The notes: generated by a model from the sequence alone, not told the origin. A stretch of DNA of 64,000 nucleotides from Chryseobacterium oryzae (GCF_022811665.1 NZ_CP094529.1:2046001-2110000); one strand, 5' to 3'; shown: positions 35,114 to 42,542, counted from the stretch's first letter. A program made the numbers and translations.

Positions 35114-35929
35114 ATGAAAAGAACAAACTCTTTACCCAAAAAATTAACCAATTTTCAGTTGTACGAACTGCTGAAAAAAGGTAGTCCAATTGCTCTGGAA
35201 TACATTCATCTGCGCTACAAAAGACTTCTTTTCTGGTCTGGATGGCAGGTGCTGAAGGATGATTTCATAGTGGACACTATTGTTCAGGATACCTTTCTCA
35301 AATTGTGGCTGCACCGCGATACCATTGAATCGCCTAATCACATTACCGGCTTTTTACGGTTTGTGATGAAAAGGGATTGTATTGCGTATGTCACTGCGCC
35401 AAGGAATAAATTCACGCGCTTAATGGCTTCCCTTGACAGTTTTGAGAATTATCAGGAATATCTTGCAGGTTACGATCCTTTGAAAGATAAAGAGTATTTA
35501 CATAGCCAGGAATCAGACCAAAAGAGATTCGATGAAATCACAAAGGTTTTACCCGTACTGAACCCCAAAAGGAAACACCTGATAGAACTTTGCCTAGAAT
35601 ACGGCTTTCAGTACAAACCCATCGCAGAAGCTATGGGAAGCAGCGTGACAGGCATCAGCACGGAGGTGAGCAAAGCCATACATGATCTTCGGAAAATTCT
35701 TAAGGTAACTACTTTTGAGCAGCCAGAAGAAAAAGCTTTTGACAAAGAAGAGCAGTTAGAAAAACTCAGCAGTCAGCAGCTCGAGATTATTAAAAGACGG
35801 TTTAAACAGAAGTCTTCATTTGCGGTCATTGCACAAGAACTTAAACTTTCTGAAAAGGAAGTGCATCGGGAATTTCTTTACGCCTATCAGCATCTGCAAA
35901 ATCAAAACCTATCTGAAATACTCCTTTGA
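35114..35929 (+). CDS. ECF-type sigma factor with C-terminal extension, partner of dead Cas12f
   Basis: Sigma-70 family ECF sigma factor of 271 residues. Region 2 spans about 12-85 (KGSPIALEYIHLRYKRLLFW..DTIVQDTFLKLWLHRD). Region 4 lies at about 145-195 (LPVLNPKRKHLIEL..YKPIAEAMGSSVTGISTEVSKAI). A further 70 residues carry a second region-4-like HTH (about 210-262; SFAVIAQELKLSEKEVHREF), which ordinary ECF sigmas lack. No anti-sigma gene or FecR-like partner is present. Instead the next gene starts 1 nt after its stop (TGA-A-ATG), so it is translationally coupled to a nuclease-dead Cas12f/TnpB homologue. RNA-guided recruitment of RNA polymerase is the best reading (inference from architecture). 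Confidence 0.85.
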   Translation: MKRTNSLPKKLTNFQLYELLKKGSPIALEYIHLRYKRLLFWSGWQVLKDDFIVDTIVQDTFLKLWLHRDTIESPNHITGFLRFVMKRDCIAYVTAPRNKFTRLMASLDSFENYQEYLAGYDPLKDKEYLHSQESDQKRFDEITKVLPVLNPKRKHLIELCLEYGFQYKPIAEAMGSSVTGISTEVSKAIHDLRKILKVTTFEQPEEKAFDKEEQLEKLSSQQLEIIKRRFKQKSSFAVIAQELKLSEKEVHREFLYAYQHLQNQNLSEILL

Positions 35930-35930
35930 A

Positions 35931-37025
35931 ATGGAAAAGTCTACGATAACCTTAACACGGAAAATTCAGCTGGTGATTGATGTTCCATCTGAGGATAAAA
36001 GCAAAATGTGGGAAAAGCTCTATAGGTATCAGAACCGCTGTTTCAGGGCGGCTAATCTAATTGTTTCCCATTTGTACGTACAGGAAATGATCAAGGATTT
36101 CTTTTACCTCACTGAAGAAATCCAATATAAATTAGTTGACGAAAAAAGAGATGAAATGGGAATCTTCAACCGTTCTAAAACAAATACAACTGCACGCATG
36201 GTCTTTGACCGTTTCAAAGGAGAGATCCCCACAGATATTCTGGGATGCTTAAACAATACAATTCAATCTACCTTTTCCAAAAACAAAGCCGACTACTGGC
36301 AGGGAACAAAATCACTGACAAACTTTAAAAAAGACATTCCTATTCCGCTTCCGGTCAAGTGCATCAGCAAAATGAAGTATGACCCTGAAAAGAAAGCGTT
36401 TACCTTCAATATGTTTGCGATTCCGGTCAAAACCTATTTAGGGAGAGATTTCTCCGATAAACATTTGGTACTGGAGCGGCTGTTAAGAGAAGAGATCAAG
36501 CAATGCAACTCACAAGTCCAGCTGAAAGACGGTAAAATATTTTGGCTATCTGTCTTTGAGTTTGAAAAGGAAAACCATGGCTTAAAACCAGAGATCATTG
36601 CCGAAGCATCTTTGTCTCTGGAACATCCCATCGTGGTAAAAGCCAACAATGTGCGAATGACTATTGGCTCAAAAGAGGAATTCCTCTACCGCAGGTTGGC
36701 GATTCAGGCGAGTAATAAAAGGATTCGAGCAGGAGTGGCTTACTCCCGTTCGGGAAATGGAACCAAACGGAAACAGAAGGCATTGCAAAAAACAGAGAAT
36801 TTGGAAAACCGTTTTGTGAGTCATCATCTCCATCTGTACAGTCGGCAGTTGATTGATTTCTGCATCCGACAGCAGGCGGGCACATTAATTCTTAAAGATC
36901 AGGAAGACAAAATAGGGATTGCAAAAGAACAGGAGTTTGTACTTCGTAATTGGAGCTATTATGAATTGCAGACAAAAATAAAATACAAAGCAGAAAAAGC
37001 CGGAATCGAATTGATTATCGGATAG
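35931..37025 (+). CDS. Nuclease-dead TnpB/Cas12f-like RNA-guided DNA-binding protein
   Basis: Protein of 364 residues, starting MEKSTITLTRKIQLVIDVP at the ATG 1 nt after the sigma stop. The C-terminal half keeps the TnpB/Cas12f backbone: IGSKEEFLYRRLAIQ, the Arg/Lys-rich bridge GNGTKRKQKALQ, ENRFVSHHLHLYSRQLIDFC, AGTLIL, and FVLRNWSYYELQTKIKYKAEKAGIEL. The RuvC residues are gone: the GVDLG-type Asp aligns with Ser227, the second-site Glu with Lys322, and the chain stops at LIIG before the zinc ribbon and third Asp. It should bind guide RNA and target DNA but not cut. Pairing with an ECF sigma matches reported RNA-guided transcription systems (recollection). Confidence 0.85.
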   Translation: MEKSTITLTRKIQLVIDVPSEDKSKMWEKLYRYQNRCFRAANLIVSHLYVQEMIKDFFYLTEEIQYKLVDEKRDEMGIFNRSKTNTTARMVFDRFKGEIPTDILGCLNNTIQSTFSKNKADYWQGTKSLTNFKKDIPIPLPVKCISKMKYDPEKKAFTFNMFAIPVKTYLGRDFSDKHLVLERLLREEIKQCNSQVQLKDGKIFWLSVFEFEKENHGLKPEIIAEASLSLEHPIVVKANNVRMTIGSKEEFLYRRLAIQASNKRIRAGVAYSRSGNGTKRKQKALQKTENLENRFVSHHLHLYSRQLIDFCIRQQAGTLILKDQEDKIGIAKEQEFVLRNWSYYELQTKIKYKAEKAGIELIIG

Positions 37026-37397
37026 CTAAAAAATGAGGGTGCTTGTAAACCCGTAGGGTGAGGTTTTGAACACTCACTAAATACTGGAATTAAATACTTT
37101 TTCCGGTGTATACAATGGCGTGGGTTTCTTTTTTCTAAAAAAAAGCATGAAATTAGAATAGTTGGTGGAGGATAGAAATAAAATTACAGAATAAATCATA
37201 TTCTTTAAAAAAACGAGTTCCAAAACAAAAAAAAACGAGTTCCGAAGTTTTTTCACCCTTTTCGCGGAAAAGGCAAGAGAGTCTAGGTAGTATAAAATGT
37301 AAATTTTGTACGTACAAAGACACATCTTGCTGTAAAGTTTTCAAAAGTCAAAATTTTATTTAGTCTACCTTAATTTAGACCAGTCGAATAGTTGATT
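37026..37397. other. Intergenic region after dead Cas12f
   Basis: 372 bp. The first 100 bp hold the possible guide region. GGCGTGG at 37117-37123 is the complement of CCACGCC at 34998-35004, upstream of the sigma gene. AAACGAGTTCC occurs twice (37211-37221 and 37232-37242). The rest is AT-rich without a supported gene. Confidence 0.4.
37036..37100 (+). ncRNA. Possible guide-RNA 3' region downstream of dead Cas12f
   Basis: Right after the stop, GGGT/ACCC pairs and a GTGAG (37058-37062) / CTCAC (37073-37077) stem around GTTTTGAACA are visible. They are followed by about 20 nt (37078-37097) and then TTTTT. In TnpB and Cas12f loci a guide commonly follows a terminal stem at this position, so 37078-37097 could be the guide. 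The evidence is positional and structural only, and no target was found in the window. Confidence 0.4.
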
Positions 37398-38036
37398 TTA
37401 ATCTAGGTTCGGTCTTTTAATTAGTGGAAGATTAGATAACGAAGAATTTCCATTAAAGTGTGAAACCTCAAGGGTATTCATATTTTTTTCAAGAGTAGAT
37501 TTCCAATTCAAAATAGGTCTTCCCAATGAATTTTTCCAATCTGCTTCTTCCCATTTCTGAAATTTTTGAATCAATAAATCATCTAGTTTTTCTGAATAGT
37601 CTTTTAAAGTTTTTGCAAAATCTATAAACTGTTTTAAGTTCGGATATTTTGAAAATGAGCTATTGGTATTAATTTCCGATTCCTCAATGGTTTTTAATTC
37701 ATCACTAGGTTTATCTATTGTTTCATAGGTATTTGGTGTTACTTTTGGCATTGGGTTTCCATTTAAAATAAAACGATTTGGAAAACCCTGATTTCTATTG
37801 TAATCCAAAAGTCCTAAAAGTTTGAGTTTGTTTTTTGCAGTGATGACCGTTTGCCTGGAAAGCCTAAGCTCTCTTGCAATTTGATAGTCTGATAGAACTA
37901 TTTCTTTTCGTGGATCTTCACATTTATATAGGATAAAAGTAAAAACAGCTATAGTATTTGCTCCGATTTTATTTTCTGAATTTAAATCAAACATTTTATC
38001 AAATAAGTTAATATCAAAAGTTTTTGAATTTTTCAT
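37398..38036 (-). CDS. Helix-turn-helix replication/transfer protein of the island
   Basis: Protein of 212 residues. The N-terminal 75 residues (IGANTIAVFTFILYKCEDP..VLSDYQIARELRLSRQTVITAKNKL) form a winged helix-turn-helix like those of replication initiators or DnaD-type proteins. The C-terminal part is charged and ends in a region rich in Trp/Lys (KWEEADWKNSLGRPILNWKSTLEKN), reminiscent of primosomal proteins. It overlaps the Toprim gene by 4 bp, so they form one unit. A role in replication of the excised island is inferred. Confidence 0.65.
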   Translation of the reverse strand: MKNSKTFDINLFDKMFDLNSENKIGANTIAVFTFILYKCEDPRKEIVLSDYQIARELRLSRQTVITAKNKLKLLGLLDYNRNQGFPNRFILNGNPMPKVTPNTYETIDKPSDELKTIEESEINTNSSFSKYPNLKQFIDFAKTLKDYSEKLDDLLIQKFQKWEEADWKNSLGRPILNWKSTLEKNMNTLEVSHFNGNSSLSNLPLIKRPNLD

Positions 38037-38980
38037 CTCTTAAATGCAGATTTGTATTGTTTTTGAACTTCTTCAGTTTTCTTAACAAGATATTCATTCA
38101 AGTCCTTAAAATTAGAATAGAAAGCTCGACAGTCTTTTACATTTTGTAATACATCACTGATGATTTCTACAGCACGATTCCCAGCTTGGTCATTATCAAA
38201 ATAAAGCTCAATATTTTCATATTTTTCAAGAGAATTTTTAATATTTTGGATCATCGAAACAGAGTTCAAAACGAGATAATCAGACGGTTCTTTTGCCAAT
38301 TGATTTTCTACAGTTTTAAATGAAAGGAAATCAAAAAAACCTTCAAAAATCCTAATGAAATTTGAATTGTTTTTAATTGTTGAAACATCTTTTTTACCCA
38401 AACAAATCTTAGAGTATTTATTGCGGAATTCATAACCACCAGAATCATTTTTGAAACCTATCCCAAAATAATTCTTATCGTCTATCCGATAATGAATCTC
38501 TTGTAGAAATTCGGTTTGATCTTCAACTTTTCTGCTCTTTAAATATTCCAAAAGTGCAGAATGCCTGACCGCTTTCACGCTAGTTATCTCATAATTTCTG
38601 CGTTGGTTATTACACTTCAGACTAGGACTGTTTTGCTTTTGAAAAGAAGAAAAATTTTGATTGTCAGCCCAATTCAAAACCCCATTGATGGAAGTATTCA
38701 GGTATTTTTTCATAAAGTCTGTATTATTCCCACCAATTCCTTCTGAAAATAGGTACCAATAGTTGAGGCTTTTATTGATTTTAAAAGAGGCCTGGGATTC
38801 GCTGGCAAAAGGATTGAGATACCAGGCTTCTTTTTCATTTTGTTTCGTGGGAAGGTGTCCGAGAGAAAGGAGGACTTCTTCCAACGAAATGCTATTGAAT
38901 TGTTTGCAGTTCATAAAATTTTGTGTTTTGTTTATAAAGTTTTGTAATTCACTTACCTTATTACCTATGCCTTTATTCAT
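38033..38980 (-). CDS. Toprim-domain primase-like protein
   Basis: Protein of 315 residues. The N-terminal 120 residues resemble the truncated zinc-finger-like domain of mobilisable-element primases (SLEEVLLSLGHLPTKQNEKEAWYLNPF..SFKINKSLNYWYLFSEGIGG). The C-terminal half is a Toprim fold: the catalytic Glu is in RIFEGFFDFLSF and the DxD pair in ELYFDNDQAGN. It probably makes primers for the excised or transferring form of the element. Such proteins are widespread on Bacteroidota mobile elements. An iteron-like repeat cluster lies directly upstream. Confidence 0.78.
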   Translation of the reverse strand: MNKGIGNKVSELQNFINKTQNFMNCKQFNSISLEEVLLSLGHLPTKQNEKEAWYLNPFASESQASFKINKSLNYWYLFSEGIGGNNTDFMKKYLNTSINGVLNWADNQNFSSFQKQNSPSLKCNNQRRNYEITSVKAVRHSALLEYLKSRKVEDQTEFLQEIHYRIDDKNYFGIGFKNDSGGYEFRNKYSKICLGKKDVSTIKNNSNFIRIFEGFFDFLSFKTVENQLAKEPSDYLVLNSVSMIQNIKNSLEKYENIELYFDNDQAGNRAVEIISDVLQNVKDCRAFYSNFKDLNEYLVKKTEEVQKQYKSAFKR

Positions 38981-39012
38981 TGAGAGTTTTAAACATTTAC
39001 ATCCTACCTCCC

Positions 39013-39124
39013 TTTACCTGCTTACCTATATTTTAAGTAATTAGGTAAGTTTACTTTTGTAAGTTACCTTATCATAAACTTTGTGTCAATGGTGGTTTTC
39101 GCAATGTTGAGGTAAGTGGTAAGT
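39013..39124. repeat. Iteron-like cluster of AGGTAAG/CTTACCT motifs
   Basis: Copies of the same 6-7-mer in both orientations: TTTACCT (39013), CTTACCTA (39021-39028), TAGGTAAG (39042-39049, perfect inverse of the previous one), GTTACCTT (39063-39070), AGGTAAG (39110-39116), GGTAAG (39118-39123). It lies between the VapE-like and Toprim genes and is a candidate replication origin or operator. Confidence 0.5.
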
Positions 39125-39138
39125 AATTTTAGATTATA

Positions 39139-40299
39139 TCATTCATCAATTTTCCTTCGGATCAAATATCCATAGACTTGTCTTTTAGGATGTTTAATTC
39201 TGTCGTAGTTTAGTGCAGTCAAGGCTTTACCAACTTTTATGATATTTAGACGTACCCCTAGTGCATTATTCATAGCAAGCATAATGTCCGAAGGTGTTAG
39301 AAATTCACTTTGAAGTTTTGATTTTTCGAAATGACTAAGAATAATTTCCTGTTCCAGAGATACCTGTTTGAATTTTTCATTCCGCCTTTCGTTTTCCAGG
39401 ATATCTTCAGCCGTCAGTTCCGGATTGTAATTTTTCCTTTCAAAAGCATTGTAGTATGCTTGTGACCAAACTTTTTCAATATTGATTTCCTTAGAATAAT
39501 TGAAATCAATCTCCAAAACTTCAAAAATCTGCCACCGCACACTTCCGGTTTCATCGGTTAAAAAATCCGACCGGTTGGTAGAGCCACAAAACGAAGCTGT
39601 CCGGTGCATCAATGACGATTTGCGATCGTAAGGCAAACGTGCATTGACGGTATTTTTAGAAATGAAAGACTTAAGAATATTGACATCCGTTTTTGACATT
39701 ACCGAAAGTTCATCAATATTGACCAGAAGGTTTTTGCATAAAGAAATTAAGCCATCTTTATCAACACCAATGTCTTCTGTATAATATTGTTCAAGATTTG
39801 CAGGAATGAGAAATCGCAGAAAACTCGTCTTTCCACTATTCTGCTTAGTATTGAAAAGAACAAAACACTGTTTGTTGATGTAACCAGGTTTTAAAGCACA
39901 AATTACAGTCCTGGTTAACCACTTTTCGAAATACTTTAGGAATGATTTATCATCAGTCGTCTTTACATAACTGCAAAGCTTACCGATATGATTCTCGTTG
40001 TCCCAATCTTCCAAATTTTCGAAATATTCCCGAATCGGATTGTATTGCTGAATCAAATGACTTCTGACCAGAATTTCCAATTTATTAATTGGAATATCAA
40101 TTCCTGATCTAACAAGTTCTATAAATAAAGAATTCAAATTGAGCGCTGACCATTTTTTATCCGATACAAGTTTAATTTCAAGCTCAAGAGAGATTCTATT
40201 GAACCTAATTGAATATTTTGAATTCAAATAATTAATCGCTCTGTCAAATATTGTTTTCGTTTCAGTCTCGATTTGATACAGAATTTTATTTTCTTCCAT
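39139..40299 (-). CDS. VapE-like P-loop ATPase/helicase
   Basis: Protein of 386 residues of the virulence-associated E family, common on phage satellites and mobilisable elements. The P-loop is LFNTKQNSGKTSFLRFL at about 147-163, followed by an acidic Walker B-like KNLLVNIDELSVM and an Arg-finger/sensor part (STNRSDFLTDETGSVRW). A 130-residue N-terminal helical region comes first. VapE-type proteins act with primase-like partners in replication of the excised element; the Toprim and HTH genes are just downstream. Confidence 0.85.
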   Translation of the reverse strand: MEENKILYQIETETKTIFDRAINYLNSKYSIRFNRISLELEIKLVSDKKWSALNLNSLFIELVRSGIDIPINKLEILVRSHLIQQYNPIREYFENLEDWDNENHIGKLCSYVKTTDDKSFLKYFEKWLTRTVICALKPGYINKQCFVLFNTKQNSGKTSFLRFLIPANLEQYYTEDIGVDKDGLISLCKNLLVNIDELSVMSKTDVNILKSFISKNTVNARLPYDRKSSLMHRTASFCGSTNRSDFLTDETGSVRWQIFEVLEIDFNYSKEINIEKVWSQAYYNAFERKNYNPELTAEDILENERRNEKFKQVSLEQEIILSHFEKSKLQSEFLTPSDIMLAMNNALGVRLNIIKVGKALTALNYDRIKHPKRQVYGYLIRRKIDE

Positions 40300-40376
40300 A
40301 AAGCATTTTTTGATTTTGGAAGAACTCGCAAATAATTTTTATATTTGCTCTTTACTTCCAGTAAAACAAACATTTA

Positions 40377-40402
40377 AACCTAACTATGGCAGTAGTTAGG
40401 TT
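40377..40402. other. 10-bp hairpin between excisionase and VapE-like gene
   Basis: AACCTAACTA and TAGTTAGGTT enclose a 6-nt loop. The T-run follows on the plus strand, against the direction of the genes, so it may be an attenuator, an RNA-processing site or a terminator for antisense transcription. Confidence 0.45.
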
Positions 40403-40687
40403 TTATTTTTTGCGTAAAGAAAATTCTATTGCCTCTTGTTGGATTTCGTCATTTGATTTATGACTGTTTTTCAGCAACCATTCGTCAATTTTTTTCCGTT
40501 CAAAGAATAGAATTTTGCCAGATGGTTTTGAAAATGGGATAGAGTTGGTATGAACCAATTTGTAGATATACGATTTCTTGAACCCTGTGTAATCTGAAAG
40601 TTCTTCTACATTAAGAATTGCTTTTAGTCCGAAAATATGCTTTTCAATTCGGTTGAGCTTATGAATGATGATTTCGTTATTTTCCAT
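40403..40687 (-). CDS. Excisionase-type helix-turn-helix protein
   Basis: Protein of 94 residues with a MerR/Xis-like winged HTH: LNVEELSDYTGFKKSYIYKLVHTNSIPFSKPSGKILFFERKKIDEWLL. Such proteins direct the integrase towards excision or control element genes. It is the first gene of the replication/excision module and lies about 80 bp before the VapE-like gene. Tandem 41-bp repeats upstream (40764-40848) may be its binding sites. The family is clear; the exact role is inferred. Confidence 0.82.
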   Translation of the reverse strand: MENNEIIIHKLNRIEKHIFGLKAILNVEELSDYTGFKKSYIYKLVHTNSIPFSKPSGKILFFERKKIDEWLLKNSHKSNDEIQQEAIEFSLRKK

Positions 40688-40763
40688 CTGTTTCTTTTAA
40701 TTGATTTAACAAAACAAAAGTCAACAATAAAAATCACAAACAAAAGACTATCAATAACATGCG

Positions 40764-40848
40764 GGCTAAATAAGAATATTTTGGACTAATCTGAAATGTT
40801 AAAAGGCTAAATAAGATTATTCTGGATTCAACTGAATTAAAAAGCCAT
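40764..40848. repeat. Imperfect 41-bp tandem repeat upstream of the excisionase gene
   Basis: GGCTAAATAAGA starts at 40764 and again at 40805. After each copy the sequences remain similar (TATT-TGGA-T..CTGAA..TTAAAA). The 285-bp gap between the excisionase and hipT holds no gene. Confidence 0.6.
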
Positions 40849-40972
40849 TTTCATTAAGGTAAAAAAGTGAAAATGAAATTAATGACTCAATCACTGATTA
40901 CGTTATATCCTTTCTCATAAATTCGTGTAGGAATTGTGCAAAATAATCTAGATAACTCATAATAAAAAATAG

Positions 40973-41917
40973 TTAGTTATCTTTAAGATATTCTAATCGA
41001 TGACTAAGTAAATCTTTATATATTTTTTTCTTTTCTTCATCAAGGAAAGAAATACTTATTAATTCCTTCATCTTTTCTTCCTCTTTTATAAATCTTTTAA
41101 AAATATTTTCTATCTGTCTTTCAGTCAATCCAAATTTTAATCCTAAATTGATAAAGTCAGCTTTTGTTAATCGGCTCTTCTTCCCCCCAATTGTCAATGC
41201 TGTTTCTTCTTTATCTTCCGGTAAATGAAGTTGGACATTAAGTAAATCATAAGCGGGCGATAATACCCAATCTTCACCTTTCAAAATCATAGAAAAATTC
41301 TTTAGGTGCATATCATTATTCCCAGTGATGTAACTAAAAATAGATACTTCATAAAGTCGTACAACATCAAGTAAGGTATTAGAAGAATACTCATTCACAG
41401 CTTTGCCCACCTTCTCCATAGAGCTTTTATACTTATCAAATGCTTCTGTTATTTGAAACATATCCAGCATATGTATTTTCCTAGATCCTGTTCTATCAAT
41501 TCTTTTGGTTATGTAAGAAAGTTCCCCTGATTTCAATCTTATCAATGAAGAGATTACAGCTTGGATTCCTAATAATTCTGCCAATTTCATTGTCAAATGT
41601 TCGTTTTCAGGCATTTGAGGAAAAACTACATTTTGAGGTTTCAAGATGTAATTTCCGCCTAGAGCTTCCAGAACGGTTAATCTTCCTCTAGTCCCATCTT
41701 CCAATTTTTCTTTTACAAAACTTAAAGACAATTTTGGTTGTACACCTGGTACTGAAATCGATGTTTCTATGACTTCCTTAGCTAAAAGTTCCATTTCGCT
41801 CAGAGTGTAATTAAGCAATGGAGCTGTTTCTGTTCCAAAGATTTTTTTACTGCATTTTTTATGAAAGTCAATCTCGTTGTCTTTCAAAAACTGATAACAA
41901 AAAAGACACTTATTCAT
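40973..41917 (-). CDS. hipT: HipT-like serine/threonine kinase toxin
   Basis: HipA-type kinase of 314 residues that lacks the N-terminal subdomain, which is supplied by the separate upstream gene; this is the HipT form. It begins with a small Cys/His motif (MNKCLFCYQF..HKKC). The Gly-rich loop SISVPGVQPKLSLS (53-66) carries the SIS autophosphorylation motif known from E. coli HipT. The catalytic segment TGNNDMHLKNFS gives Asp202 and Asn207, and SPAYDLLN holds the metal-binding Asp224. The expected target is an aminoacyl-tRNA synthetase (TrpS in E. coli), stopping translation. It overlaps hipS by 8 bp. Confidence 0.87.
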   Translation of the reverse strand: MNKCLFCYQFLKDNEIDFHKKCSKKIFGTETAPLLNYTLSEMELLAKEVIETSISVPGVQPKLSLSFVKEKLEDGTRGRLTVLEALGGNYILKPQNVVFPQMPENEHLTMKLAELLGIQAVISSLIRLKSGELSYITKRIDRTGSRKIHMLDMFQITEAFDKYKSSMEKVGKAVNEYSSNTLLDVVRLYEVSIFSYITGNNDMHLKNFSMILKGEDWVLSPAYDLLNVQLHLPEDKEETALTIGGKKSRLTKADFINLGLKFGLTERQIENIFKRFIKEEEKMKELISISFLDEEKKKIYKDLLSHRLEYLKDN

Positions 41918-42245
41918 CAGTAGATAAATCTAAAGGTTCAACACTCACCGATCCGATACAATTTTTACAACAAGCTAAAAGTAAGCCCATCCGATCATTT
42001 TTATTGATTTTCCAGTTATCAGAAGCAATATCCAAAAGCCAACCTTCAGGAATAAGTCCTTCAAAAAAAGGAAATAATCTTTTGTCTTTGTACACTTTGT
42101 CAGTTACAGGCATAGAAAATGTCAGAAACTGTTTAGGATATTCTTTAATATAAGAAGACTCATAGGCGAATGTATATTCGCCATCATTAGTTTCTGTAAT
42201 GATTCCTGCAAAAATATCATTGTAAAAAACTTTTCCTTGTCTCAT
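41910..42245 (-). CDS. hipS: HipS-like N-terminal HipA subdomain protein
   Basis: Protein of 111 residues that corresponds to the N-terminal subdomain of HipA (MRQGKVFYNDIFAGIITETNDGEYTFAYES..PVSLTFP-type core: FSMPVTDKVYKDKRLFPFFEGLIPEGWLL). In HipBST systems this small protein, HipS, acts as the antitoxin of HipT. Its start overlaps hipB by 4 bp and its end overlaps hipT by 8 bp, so all three are made in step. Confidence 0.85.
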   Translation of the reverse strand: MRQGKVFYNDIFAGIITETNDGEYTFAYESSYIKEYPKQFLTFSMPVTDKVYKDKRLFPFFEGLIPEGWLLDIASDNWKINKNDRMGLLLACCKNCIGSVSVEPLDLSTDE

Positions 42246-42454
42246 TCTTCAACTTCTTTAGAATTCATTGGAATAAGCTTACTCCCAAACATCAAAAGAA
42301 CCTGATTGACCTTTGCTAGACTCAAATTATCTTTTCCTTGTTCGATTTTACGAACTACAGTAAGAGCAACGCCTGTTCTATCAGCAAATTCTTCTTGGGT
42401 TAAATTAGCTTCTTTACGTTTTTGCTTTACAAAATTTGATAAGTTGGTGTACAT
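42242..42454 (-). CDS. hipB: HipB-like XRE regulator
   Basis: Protein of 70 residues that is almost wholly an XRE helix-turn-helix (LSNFVKQKRKEANLTQEEFADRTGVALTVVRKIEQGKDNLSLAKVNQVL). In this gene order it should repress the hipBST operon and boost HipS. A -7-like TAAATTTG lies at 42484-42491 on the minus strand. One arm of a 15-bp inverted repeat begins at the base next to its ATG. Confidence 0.88.
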   Translation of the reverse strand: MYTNLSNFVKQKRKEANLTQEEFADRTGVALTVVRKIEQGKDNLSLAKVNQVLLMFGSKLIPMNSKEVEE

Positions 42455-42469
42455 AATTATATGCTTTTA
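42455..42469. promoter_or_regulatory. HipB operator candidate, proximal arm
   Basis: AATTATATGCTTTTA, perfectly inverted at 42543-42557. It lies directly before the hipB ATG and next to the -7 element. Confidence 0.6.
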
Positions 42470-42542
42470 CATCTATTGTGATACAAATTTACAAAATATA
42501 TGCAAATAGATATAAAAATATAGAATAATCATATATTATATT

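Noticed and set aside
35820..35930. An extended N-terminus for the Cas12f-like protein starting within the sigma gene
   Set aside because: The extra 37 residues lie in a shifted frame inside the sigma gene and do not resemble the family; the ATG at 35931 fits.
35931..37025. The Cas12f-like gene as an active IS605-type transposon accessory (TnpB)
   Set aside because: Catalytic residues and zinc ribbon are missing, no tnpA is nearby, and it is tightly coupled to a sigma factor gene.
37211..37242. The two AAACGAGTTCC copies as a CRISPR array
   Set aside because: Only two 11-bp copies 21 bp apart; repeats are too short and there is no cas1/cas2.
37077..37344. Minus-strand open frames of 60-80 codons after the dead Cas12f gene
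   Set aside because: Low-complexity, Phe/Leu-rich translations without start signals; they overlap the guide-RNA candidate region.
41910..42245. hipS and hipT as a frameshifted single hipA
   Set aside because: The two frames overlap by 8 bp with proper start and stop, each protein has the length known from HipBST, and the SIS motif is specific for HipT.
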